From Syntrophobacterales bacterium (GTDB taxonomy: Bacteria > Desulfobacterota > Desulfobaccia > Desulfobaccales > 0-14-0-80-60-11), in NCBI GenBank assembly GCA_023229795.1, contig JALNYP010000001.1:124001-188000 (forward strand): a stretch of 64,000 nucleotides of DNA, written 5' to 3'. Shown piece after piece: positions 8,131-16,037 of this stretch (its first letter is position 1; each line of letters begins with the position of its first letter). The notes beneath the pieces were generated by a model. It was given only the letters and a program-made list of their open reading frames with translations, had not been told where the DNA came from and did not search any database. The position numbers and the translations under genes are program-made.

Positions 8131-8865
8131 TCAATGCTCTCTGGACTGCAAGCCAGTTTGGCCGTTAAGCAGCTCCGAAATGGTGACCATCCGGTAACCC
8201 CAGGCCTGCAAGGCCGACAGGATGGTTCTGAGGGCCTCTACCGTGGGATGCCGGTTGGTCCGGGCTTGTTCGCAGCTGTCATGAAAAATAATGATAGAGC
8301 CATTGTGCACCCGGGTCAGCACATTTTTAATAATCTCCGGGGCCGGCAACCCTTGCCAATCCCCGCAATCAAGGCTCCACAAAATCAGCCGCCGTCCGGT
8401 ATGCCCCAGGTAACTCTGCAGACGGTCATCATAGGCGCTGTAGGGAGGGCGAAAATTGCAGTTCCGGGGACAGCCCAAGAGCTCCAGGTCCAAAGAAGTG
8501 CGCTCCAGCTCGCGTTCGCGGGACGCCTGATCTTCTTCGGTCATCCGGGGATGGCTGAAGCTGTGATTCCCTATTTCATTGCCGTCGCGCAACTGGGCCC
8601 GGATCAGCCAGGGGTAACGCTCCACCTTGCACCCTATGACAAAGAAGGTGCCGTGCGCGTGGTACTGCTTGAGCAGCGCCATGATTTGGGGGGTATATTC
8701 AGGGGAGGGACCGTCGTCGAAGGTCAGGGCCACGGCCTTTGCGGTGGAGGCCCCGGCCCAGACAGTCACGGGGTCGGCCCCCCAGAGCGGCCCGCTGCTG
8801 CCGCCAAGAAAGACCCCCAGCAGCGTCACGATTACCCAGAAGTGAAGGCAGCCTGCCGGTTTCAT
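8131..8865 (-). CDS. Exported polysaccharide deacetylase (NodB domain, CE4)
   Basis: Metal-dependent de-N-acetylase of the carbohydrate esterase 4 family; likely substrates are peptidoglycan or an N-acetylated exopolysaccharide. N-terminal signal peptide (residues 1-29). The NodB motifs are in order: TFDDGP (catalytic base and metal Asp), NHSFSHP (two metal His), RPPYSAYDD, the tryptophan-containing WSLDCGDW, and IIIFHDS. Length 244 aa equals a single-domain enzyme. The gene stands alone between proA and the M24 peptidase. A link to the exopolysaccharide module at 20.7-26.3 kb is possible but not supported by position. Confidence 0.92.
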   Translation of the reverse strand: MKPAGCLHFWVIVTLLGVFLGGSSGPLWGADPVTVWAGASTAKAVALTFDDGPSPEYTPQIMALLKQYHAHGTFFVIGCKVERYPWLIRAQLRDGNEIGNHSFSHPRMTEEDQASRERELERTSLDLELLGCPRNCNFRPPYSAYDDRLQSYLGHTGRRLILWSLDCGDWQGLPAPEIIKNVLTRVHNGSIIIFHDSCEQARTNRHPTVEALRTILSALQAWGYRMVTISELLNGQTGLQSREH

Positions 8866-8921
8866 AGAGTTATTATAGTCGTCTTGAAGACGAAATTAAA
8901 CTTAATGTTTTGCAAACATCC

Positions 8922-10112
8922 TTAAATAAGGGTAATTCCTCTGGGGCTGCGGGTCAGCCACTCCACCCCGGCGGGGGTGATGCGGCCGGTATCCTCCTGG
9001 CCGATCATGCCGATCTCCGGCAGGAACAACTTGGGCTCAAAGGCGACCACCATGTCGGCCTCCAGAGGGAAGGGAAACCGGGCGGTGATAAAGGGAAATT
9101 CATCCAGTTCCAGTCCCACCCCGTGGCCGAGGAAACTGACCCGATCCGGGCCGAGTCCCATGAAAAAATCCTGCAGGTCGCGGTCCCGGACGGCGTCCCA
9201 GAGCAGGGTGAAGATGTCCCCGGGCTTGGTGCCGGGCCGGGCCGCCGCGGTAAAGAGCCGGTAGAGTTCCGCCACCGCGTCCCAGGCCTCCCAGGCCCGG
9301 GCGGGCAGGGATTCCAGGGCGTACATCCGGGTCATGTCCACCACGTAACCGTTGACGCAGGCGGCCAGATCGATGCTGATGGGCTCGCCCAGGGCCAGTT
9401 GTTTGAGAGACGGGCCCTGGGGGAAGGCCTGGCTGAACCCCGGGCCGCCGCTGGGGGTGTCGGTGTAGGCGATCTGCAATCCCGAGACCCCGGAGAGGAC
9501 GTGGCCGTAGAAGACCTCCAGGTCCCGGTTGCGCACCCGCACCAACCCCTGGTGGCCCAGGAGGCGCAGGCGATATTCCAGGACCGCGGATAACTCGAGC
9601 TCGGACATGCCGGGCCTCAGGAGCGCCGGCACCTGTTCGTGGACCTGGTCCAGAACGGCCGCGGCCTTGCGCACTTGGGCCAATTCATAGGCGCTTTTGA
9701 CCATGCGCTGCTGCCGGATAGCGGGAGAGACGTCGACGAGGGGGCGCCCGGGGAAAATTTGGGCCTGGAGACGCTGAAACAGCGCGGCGGGGAGAACGTC
9801 GATTGCAAGCCCCACGGGTCCCTGGGCGGGCAGGCCCGCTAGAGACAGGAGTTGGGGGAGCTCTTTCACATCCCGGTACAATACCTGCGGCCAGGCGGTG
9901 GGGGGTGAGTGGTCGCGGTGATGCGGCCGGCGCACCAGGAGCCGCGGTTGCACCCCGGGGGCCACCGCCAGGAAGCCGTCCACCAGGCTCCCGGCATAGT
10001 AGAGCAGGTCTGCGGGGTGGCGAATCAAGGCCAGGCTGACGCCGGCTGACGACAGGGCTTTTTGCAGGGCCTCAACCCGGGACGAGACTTCGGCCACCGG
10101 CACCGGTTCCAT
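8922..10112 (-). CDS. M24 family Xaa-Pro peptidase (creatinase/prolidase type)
   Basis: Cytoplasmic aminopeptidase-P/prolidase-like protein. An N-terminal creatinase-type domain (about residues 1-160) precedes the pita-bread catalytic domain. Expected metal ligands are visible in ISIDLAACVNGYVVDMTRM (two Asp), SFLGHGVGLELDEFP (His), AFEPKLFLPEIGMIGQEDT (two Glu). The real start is ATG 10112, directly overlapping the stop of the LutB-LutC fusion in TGATG; the frame extends upstream to 10427 but that part is the shadow of the fusion gene. Such Xaa-Pro peptidases beside LUD proteins suggest an operon, but the metabolic connection is unclear. Confidence 0.9.
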   Translation of the reverse strand: MEPVPVAEVSSRVEALQKALSSAGVSLALIRHPADLLYYAGSLVDGFLAVAPGVQPRLLVRRPHHRDHSPPTAWPQVLYRDVKELPQLLSLAGLPAQGPVGLAIDVLPAALFQRLQAQIFPGRPLVDVSPAIRQQRMVKSAYELAQVRKAAAVLDQVHEQVPALLRPGMSELELSAVLEYRLRLLGHQGLVRVRNRDLEVFYGHVLSGVSGLQIAYTDTPSGGPGFSQAFPQGPSLKQLALGEPISIDLAACVNGYVVDMTRMYALESLPARAWEAWDAVAELYRLFTAAARPGTKPGDIFTLLWDAVRDRDLQDFFMGLGPDRVSFLGHGVGLELDEFPFITARFPFPLEADMVVAFEPKLFLPEIGMIGQEDTGRITPAGVEWLTRSPRGITLI

Positions 10113-12058
10113 CAATCTTCCTCCTGATACAGGATCATTTCGAGACTCATGGGCCCCTGGGCTCCCAGCACCAGCACTTTTTCGATATCCGCAGTGCGGC
10201 TGGGGCCCGTGAGCCAGCTTACCAGGCCCGGTCCCCGGCTTTGGACCAAGGCCAGGGCCTGGGCCAGGCTCAGTTCGGCCCGGTTGGGGGGGACCAGGAG
10301 CACGTGCTTTTGGGCTCGAAACGGCAGCACCGAGGCGGGGCCGCGGCCGGAATCCACCAGGATGCTGCCGGTCTCGGGAATCGCGCCCAGGGCCACGGTG
10401 ACCGCAGTGCCCAGCTCGGGGGCCCAATCGTCCGTGACCAGGCAGTGCCTGACTTCTAGCTTATCGAGTTCCATGGCCACCGCCCGCAGCCAGGGATGGT
10501 CCTCCAGTCCCAACGGTTGTGGGGCCGCGGACAAATGCCGGGCCAGGGCGGCCGGACCCCGCACCTGCTCCAGGGAGGCGGACGCTTCCTGGAGCCGGGC
10601 GGCCAGTTGCGTGGCGGGAGATACCGGTTCCCGGGGGTCGTGGCCTGGGGCTTTCTCTCCGGGGAAAGTGGAAAGTCCGGGTTTCGGGGACATCAGGGCA
10701 GGGTTTGGCCGATATTCCCGGCCTAAACCGCGGCTGGGCCGGCCCTGGGCTTGACGGTGAAAGTTTACCGGAGCCAGGGCCGCGAAGCCGGGCAGGGCCC
10801 CCCGGCGAACCAAGGGGCCGGCCAAGGGGCGCCAAGCCGGCTCCAGACCCCGATACCACCAGGGCCGGCTGAGCACCAGCCCGGCCGCGGCGGATAAGAG
10901 CCGGAGTTGCCTAAAGCGGGGGCTGTGGCGGCGGAGGGCGCGGATCTTTTCCGTCAGCCGGAGGCCCGCGGGACAGATCTCCTGGCAGGCGCCGCATTGG
11001 GTGCAGAGATCAGAGATATCCCCCGTCGGGGCCAGATATGGGGCCAACAGGATACCGATGGCGCCGGGATAAACCCGGCCGTAGAGGTGCGCGGCCCCCA
11101 CCTGGAAAATCGGACAGATATTCAGGCAAGCCCCGCAGCGCAGGCAATAGAGCGCCTCGATCATCTCCGGGTCCGCGGCCAGGCGGCGGCGGCCGTTGTC
11201 CAGGATCACCAGGTAAAAGGCCTGCAGCCCCCGGGGCTGGGGCTTGAGGCCCCGGATGAAGTGGACCAGGGCCGTGAGGCGTTGACCGGTGGCGCTGGCC
11301 GGCAACAGGCGCAGAATGACCTCGGCATCGGCAAGCCGGGGAATAATTTTTTCCAGGCCCATCAAGGCCAGGTGAACTTTAGGCAGGGTGGCGGTAAAGC
11401 GCAGGTTGCTCTCATTTTCCAGCAGGACCAGGGTGCCGTCGGGCGTGGCGCAGTTGACCCCGGTGATCCCCATCTGAGCGGTGAAGAAATGGGGGTTGAT
11501 ATAGGCCGTGGCTTGCCGGGCCAGACTCTCGGGCTCAGGAGGGATGCGCAGCCCCAAGTGTTCGGCAAAGATTTCGGCGATCTGGCGGCGGTTGAGGTGG
11601 AGGGCCGGGGCGGTGAGATGGGCCGGGGGATGTCCGGCCAACTGGACGATGAATTCTCCCAGGTCGGTCTCGAGGGTCCGGATGCCGGCCGCGGCCAGGG
11701 CGGCATTAAGACCGATTTCTTCGGTGGTCATGGACTTGGATTTGACCACGTCCCGGACCCCGTGTTCACGGGCCACCTGGAGGATGAGCCGGTTGGCCTC
11801 AGCGGCATCCCGGGCCCGGAGCACCCGCCCGCCCCAGGCCGTCACCGCGGCCTCCAGTTCCTCCAGGAACTCATCCAGCCGGACCAGGGCTTCGGTTTTA
11901 AGGGCCCGGGCCTGGCGCCGCCATTCCTCCCAGAGGGGATAATCCGCCAGCAGGCGATCCCGGGCCATCAGGGCGCGCTGGGCCGCCGCCCGGACCGCGG
12001 GGGACCGTCCTAAGGTGACTGGGGCAATCTTGGGTTCAGGAAGAGTCGTGACGTCCAA
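10112..12058 (-). CDS. LutB-LutC fusion: LUD-domain iron-sulfur protein for lactate oxidation
   Basis: Probable component of an L-lactate-oxidising complex related to LutABC/LldEFG. Residues 1-430 resemble LutB: VVKSKSMTTEEIGLN, ETDLGEFIVQLAGHPPAHLTAPALH, GITGVNCATPDGTLVLLENE, then two 4Fe-4S motifs, CLRCGACLNICP and CTQCGACQEICP. After a Pro/Arg-rich linker (about 430-490) comes a LutC-like LUD domain ending TGPSRTADIEKVLVLGAQGP, the LutC signature. LutB (about 470 aa) and LutC (about 200-240 aa) are usually separate; here they form one 648-aa chain. No LutA (CCG-domain) gene adjoins. The start is TTG 12058, since an in-frame stop lies just upstream with no ATG or GTG between. Overlaps the M24 peptidase by one base. 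Confidence 0.88.
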   Translation of the reverse strand: MDVTTLPEPKIAPVTLGRSPAVRAAAQRALMARDRLLADYPLWEEWRRQARALKTEALVRLDEFLEELEAAVTAWGGRVLRARDAAEANRLILQVAREHGVRDVVKSKSMTTEEIGLNAALAAAGIRTLETDLGEFIVQLAGHPPAHLTAPALHLNRRQIAEIFAEHLGLRIPPEPESLARQATAYINPHFFTAQMGITGVNCATPDGTLVLLENESNLRFTATLPKVHLALMGLEKIIPRLADAEVILRLLPASATGQRLTALVHFIRGLKPQPRGLQAFYLVILDNGRRRLAADPEMIEALYCLRCGACLNICPIFQVGAAHLYGRVYPGAIGILLAPYLAPTGDISDLCTQCGACQEICPAGLRLTEKIRALRRHSPRFRQLRLLSAAAGLVLSRPWWYRGLEPAWRPLAGPLVRRGALPGFAALAPVNFHRQAQGRPSRGLGREYRPNPALMSPKPGLSTFPGEKAPGHDPREPVSPATQLAARLQEASASLEQVRGPAALARHLSAAPQPLGLEDHPWLRAVAMELDKLEVRHCLVTDDWAPELGTAVTVALGAIPETGSILVDSGRGPASVLPFRAQKHVLLVPPNRAELSLAQALALVQSRGPGLVSWLTGPSRTADIEKVLVLGAQGPMSLEMILYQEED

Positions 12059-12081
12059 CGCCTTGGGATGGCCGGCCGGGG

Positions 12082-12813
12082 CTACTTATACCCGGTGACG
12101 CATTTTTCAAAGGCCGCCATCCATTCGGGAAAATGCAAATCTTCCGGAGTTTCCGTAGCTATGCGCAGAAATTCGTTGACCTGCTCCTCGAGCCAGGGGT
12201 GCTGGTCAAATTCATCGATAGTCTTTTCCATCACCACTTTAAAATCTGTGGGCAGGTTCTCATCGCAAGCCAGGCGGCTTTTCATAAAGCCTACCATCAA
12301 CTTCAGGGAAACCAGCTTCTTTTCGACGCCCAGGCGGCGCAATTCATCTTTGATGTCTTCCCGCACCCGGTCGGTGGTGATGTTACGGAGAAATTCCAAA
12401 GGGTTGGTCCCGCTGAACAGGGACGACCAGGCATACCGCAAATAAAAGAATCTTTTCCCGTAGCGCCACACCGCGTGAACCAAATCGTGGTTCTCGGGTT
12501 CCGCGGCAATTTTCATTAAGGCGTCGCGATAGGGCCTTTCCAATCTCGCCAGCACCAGGTTGTAAAGCATAAAGAGGTTGATGAGGAACATGCCGAAGAT
12601 GCTGATGCTGCGTAGCGTCGGCTGCACCGTACTGGCCCAGATAAACATGAAATAAAAGAATATCAAGACGACCAGAATGGTCCTGACTATCCTGACACCT
12701 GAGACCACGATGCGGGGATCCCGGCGATGAATAATGAAACCAAACAGGAGCAGGATAAGGATGATTATTTCAATATAGGCGCTGGACAGTAAGTTAAGGA
12801 TAGTTTGAAACAT
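12082..12813 (-). CDS. Membrane protein of unknown function
   Basis: No family recognised. After start ATG 12813 (supported by GAGGAGATAAT immediately upstream; a longer frame begins at 12873) there are three hydrophobic segments: about residues 9-26 (AYIEIIILILLLFGFII), 42-61 (ILVVLIFFYFMFIWAS) and 68-88 (SIFGMFLINLFMLYNLVLA). About 150 mostly helical, charged residues follow, containing WRYGKRFFYLRYAWSSLF and a conserved-looking acidic end. The soluble part probably faces the cytoplasm. It sits 23 bases upstream of the LutB-LutC start, so co-transcription is possible. Function cannot be assigned from sequence. Confidence 0.75.
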   Translation of the reverse strand: MFQTILNLLSSAYIEIIILILLLFGFIIHRRDPRIVVSGVRIVRTILVVLIFFYFMFIWASTVQPTLRSISIFGMFLINLFMLYNLVLARLERPYRDALMKIAAEPENHDLVHAVWRYGKRFFYLRYAWSSLFSGTNPLEFLRNITTDRVREDIKDELRRLGVEKKLVSLKLMVGFMKSRLACDENLPTDFKVVMEKTIDEFDQHPWLEEQVNEFLRIATETPEDLHFPEWMAAFEKCVTGYK

Positions 12814-12981
12814 ATTATCTCCTCTCATCGGCAAGTGCAGAGCGGGAAAGTTGTCCAAAATGCCGGCAAACAAGTCAAACCTCTCGCATCAAAAGAATAA
12901 TCCGCGGCGCGCTATCCTGCCAGGTTATCCAGACCGCTCATAGACAAATTCCCCGCGGCCGGTCCTGGCGAACCGAGCATC

Positions 12982-14862
12982 TCAGGGCTCGACGTAAACC
13001 TTGATCTTGGCCCGCCGGCGTTCCCCGTCCAGCCAGGTGGCGAACAAGAGCTGCTGTTTCTGGTTGAGAAACTGGGCCCGCATCTGGTCCCGGTCCTTCT
13101 GAAATTCCTGGGCGTCGGGGGTCCGCCGGGCCTTGAAGGCCAGGAGGTAATACTTATCCTGCCACCACACCGGCTTGTCGGGATAAGGATGCTGCTTGGA
13201 CAGTTGAAACGCGGCGCTGGTCAGAGGCTCGGCCTGCTCCTGCCCCAAAAAGCCCTTAAACAGGGTGAAATAGCCGCTGTCCTTGACCGTCAGGCCGGCC
13301 GCAGCCGCCACCTGGGGCAGGGGCTTGCCCTGGCGGAGATCCCCCAAGAGCCGGACGGCTGCCTGGTCGGCTTGCTTCCGGGCCAGTTGCTTTTTCAACG
13401 CGGTTTTCACCTGCTCCTTAATCTGGGCCAGGGCCGGCAGGTGCGCGGCTTGAAAGTCCACGCCCTGAAGGACGGCGAATCCTTCCTGCAGGTCCACTAC
13501 CTTGCTGACCTCCTTGGGTTTGAGGTGCAGGGCGGCCTCGTTGAAGGCGGGCTGCAACCCCAGTCCGGGGACCTTATCTGAGAGGGCGAACAACGGCGTC
13601 TCCTGGGGGGTCACCCCCAATTTTTGCGCCACCTGGGCCAGGGGAGTCCCGGACAACTCATCTCGCGCCTTTTGAGCCGCATCCTTGGCCAACTGCCGGG
13701 CCCGTTCAGACTTAATCCGCATTTCCACCTGTTTGGCCGCGTCAGGGATGAGTTCCGTCTCCTGAATGGCTAAAAGCTTAACCAAGTAAAGCCCTTTGGG
13801 GGTGACGGCAACGGCCACGTCCCCCGGTTTCAAGCCAAAGGCGACCTTATCCCATTCCGGCGGATTCTGGCCCCGCTGGACCAAACCCAGGTCCCCGCCC
13901 CGGTCCCGGGTGGCGGCGTCCTGAGAAACAGCCTTGGCCAGACTGGCGAAATCTTCCCCGGCTTTGAGCTTGCCCACTAATTCCCGGGCCTTGTCCTCGG
14001 CCTGCCGCACTTCGGCCTCAGTGGGCTTGGGCGGCAGGGAGAAAAGTATCTGGCTCACCTTAATGACCTTGGGCCGGGAATACTCTTCCCGATGCTCCTT
14101 AAGGTAATCCTCGACTGCGGCCGGCGCAAGTTGAACCCGGGGCAGATAATCCTTGGTCCGAAAGAGCAGGTAATTTACCCGGGCACGGTCCGGCAGGTGA
14201 AATTCGGCCTGGTTTTCCTGATAATATCGAGCTACGGCGTCGTCGCCGGGGTTCTCCTGGGCCATGAACTTCTCCGGAGAGAGCTCCAGGTAGTTGACCT
14301 GGACTTCCTCCCGGGCCATGCGGAAAAGTTCTTGCAGTTCGGCGTCCGAGACCTTGGTAAAGGAGGTTATTTCTCCGATGACTTTGCGAATGAGGAGGCG
14401 CTGACGCTCCTGATCTTCGAACTGCTGGGGGGTGAGATGGGTCCGGGACAGCACCCAGAGGTAGCGCTTCTCGTCGAACTTGCCGTTTTGCTTGAAGTAG
14501 GGCAGGCTCTGGATATTCTGGCGCAATTCGGCGTTGGTCACTTCCAGCCCCAGGCGCTGCCCGGCCTGGAGGAGCAGGGTCTCATCCACGAGGCGGCTTA
14601 AGGCCATCTCCTTGAGGCGCATGCCCTTGATCATTTCAGGGGTCAACTCACCCCCGGCCCGCTCCTGGTATTGCTTTACCAGATCGTTGTACTGCTGTAC
14701 GAACTCGGTCATGGGGATGGAAGCGCCGTTAACTTCGGCCGCCTGCTGGGAACTCATGGATTTGTAGGAGCCGACGCCCCAAAAAATGAACACTATCACG
14801 ATGGCCCCGATGGCCAAGGCGATAAACCAGGAACGGGAAGCTTTGCGTAACCATTGCAACAT
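12982..14862 (-). CDS. PpiD-like periplasmic chaperone with parvulin domain
   Basis: Inner-membrane-anchored chaperone/peptidyl-prolyl isomerase that assists newly exported proteins. An N-terminal cytoplasmic stub and one membrane helix (about residues 12-32, FIALAIGAIVIVFIFWG) are followed by a SurA_N-type chaperone region (VNGASIPMTEFVQQYNDLVKQYQ). A parvulin (rotamase) domain spans about 255-360 (KVSQILFS through GGDLGLVQRGQ and KPGDVAVAV). A second parvulin-like segment may lie at about 440-560. Length 626 aa matches PpiD (623 in E. coli). It lies 14 bases downstream of the CpoB-like gene and shares its promoter. Confidence 0.88.
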   Translation of the reverse strand: MLQWLRKASRSWFIALAIGAIVIVFIFWGVGSYKSMSSQQAAEVNGASIPMTEFVQQYNDLVKQYQERAGGELTPEMIKGMRLKEMALSRLVDETLLLQAGQRLGLEVTNAELRQNIQSLPYFKQNGKFDEKRYLWVLSRTHLTPQQFEDQERQRLLIRKVIGEITSFTKVSDAELQELFRMAREEVQVNYLELSPEKFMAQENPGDDAVARYYQENQAEFHLPDRARVNYLLFRTKDYLPRVQLAPAAVEDYLKEHREEYSRPKVIKVSQILFSLPPKPTEAEVRQAEDKARELVGKLKAGEDFASLAKAVSQDAATRDRGGDLGLVQRGQNPPEWDKVAFGLKPGDVAVAVTPKGLYLVKLLAIQETELIPDAAKQVEMRIKSERARQLAKDAAQKARDELSGTPLAQVAQKLGVTPQETPLFALSDKVPGLGLQPAFNEAALHLKPKEVSKVVDLQEGFAVLQGVDFQAAHLPALAQIKEQVKTALKKQLARKQADQAAVRLLGDLRQGKPLPQVAAAAGLTVKDSGYFTLFKGFLGQEQAEPLTSAAFQLSKQHPYPDKPVWWQDKYYLLAFKARRTPDAQEFQKDRDQMRAQFLNQKQQLLFATWLDGERRRAKIKVYVEP

Positions 14863-14876
14863 GGGGTTTGATTACC

Positions 14877-15632
14877 TCAATTTTTCTTTTGCCGGCCGGC
14901 GGGAGCTGCCGGAGCGGCCGCCTTAGAGCCTTCCTTCAAGATCTTCTGGGCCTCTTTGGCTTCGGGGCTGTGGGGATAGGCCTTCACTAATTTCTTTAAC
15001 GTGTCCCGATAAGAGCTCATCTGCTGCTGGTTTTTGTAACACAGGGCCTGGCGCAGGAGTCCGGCGGGGGCCAGAATGCTCTGGGGATGCTGGAGCCGCA
15101 ATTTATTGAACTCGACCGCGGCCTCCTGGTACTTGCACTCCTGGTAGAAGCTGTCCGCCAGGTAGTAGCGGGCTTCGGCGGCTTTGGGACCACGGGGCTG
15201 GCTCTTGAGGTACTGGTAGAACTGGGTCCGGGCCTCGCCGTATTTCTTGGCGTGGTAGGCGCGCATGCCGTCGGTATAAGATTTTTCCGCGGCGGCGCCG
15301 GAGACCGCGGGTTTAGCCGCAGGTTTGGGATAGACCGCGGTGGACGGGGGCAAAGACCGCGGCTTGGCCGGGGCAGGTCCTGAACGGCCTGCCAGTTCGG
15401 CGACGCGGCCCTCGAGTTGGTCCACCCGGGCTTGCAGGTTTAGCACCTGCTGGGCCAGGTCAGGGGCGGGAGCCTGCGCCGGGGCCTGACCCGGGGCGGC
15501 GGCCTCGGTCCCCGGCGGGTTCTCAGCCGGGACCGGCGGCATGGAGGTGCGCATGCCGGGGAGGGTGCCGCAGGACGCCAACAGCAGCAGGGGAACAACC
15601 ACCGCCAGATACCGGATCACGTTATACCGCAT
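14877..15632 (-). CDS. Tol-Pal-associated TPR lipoprotein (YbgF/CpoB-like)
   Basis: Periplasmic coordinator of peptidoglycan synthesis and outer-membrane constriction in its family. A signal sequence with lipobox LASC (lipidated Cys21) differs from E. coli CpoB, which is soluble. A Pro/Ala-rich spacer follows, then a coiled-coil trimerisation segment (LAQQVLNLQARVDQLEGRVAEL, about 60-81), another Pro-rich linker, and a TPR domain (about 115-235: SYTDGMRAYHAKKYGEARTQFYQYL onward). Start ATG 15632 has AGGAGG at ideal distance; an upstream alternative at 15662 lacks this. Tol and Pal genes are not present here; the partner downstream is ppiD. Confidence 0.87.
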   Translation of the reverse strand: MRYNVIRYLAVVVPLLLLASCGTLPGMRTSMPPVPAENPPGTEAAAPGQAPAQAPAPDLAQQVLNLQARVDQLEGRVAELAGRSGPAPAKPRSLPPSTAVYPKPAAKPAVSGAAAEKSYTDGMRAYHAKKYGEARTQFYQYLKSQPRGPKAAEARYYLADSFYQECKYQEAAVEFNKLRLQHPQSILAPAGLLRQALCYKNQQQMSSYRDTLKKLVKAYPHSPEAKEAQKILKEGSKAAAPAAPAGRQKKN

Positions 15633-15723
15633 GTCTTGGCCTCCTGAACGGCTGGGGATCACGGGCGCCCGAGGTGCGCCTCAGGCCCGGACCGTCACCC
15701 TGGCTGATTTGCATAAATGTTTC

Positions 15724-15753
15724 ATAATATTATCTTACAGGCTATTTTGTCAA
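15724..15753 (-). promoter_or_regulatory. Sigma-70-type promoter for the cpoB-ppiD operon
   Basis: On the minus strand TTGACA (15753-15748) is followed after 18 bases by TATTAT (15729-15724): a perfect -35 and a 5/6 -10 element. It would start transcription about 80 bases upstream of the lipoprotein ATG. Confidence 0.6.
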
Positions 15754-15976
15754 GGAAGGGCTTGCGGGCCAGCGTCGACAGAACCGGTTCGGCAAAGATA
15801 TTTCATGGATTCGGAATGATTCGGCAGAGGGGCTTTCCTGCACTTCCTCCTTGCCCCCGCCTTACCATTCGAGGTATGATAGGTGCGATCCGGAGCGTGC
15901 CCCCAGCAAGGCGCCGGGTCCCCAACCCCACAAGCAAGAATGATACGCCCTTAGTGCGTGGCAAATAGCGGCAAAG
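15754..15976. other. Divergent intergenic spacer between cpoB and dnaE
   Basis: The region between the two divergent genes is about 405 bases. The two ends hold promoters; the middle contains a 10-bp palindrome GAACCGGTTC at 15781-15790 and nothing else I can support. No small ORF here shows coding character. Confidence 0.5.
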
Positions 15977-16005
15977 TTCCCTCTTTTTATAATTTTGGCT
16001 ATAAT
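15977..16005 (+). promoter_or_regulatory. Possible dnaE promoter with TATAAT
   Basis: A perfect TATAAT at 16000-16005 has a weak -35 (TTCCCT, 15977-15982) at 17 bases. A second TATAAT at 15988-15993 lies within the same AT-rich tract. dnaE begins at 16038. Confidence 0.45.
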
Positions 16006-16037
16006 TTTATAAGGTTAAGTTTTAAGACAGGGTGACC

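Noticed and set aside
10113..10427. N-terminal extension of the M24 peptidase frame upstream of ATG 10112
   Set aside because: It overlaps the LutB-LutC coding region in another frame and is Pro/Gly/Arg-rich; the ATG at 10112 overlapping the stop gives the proper N-terminus.
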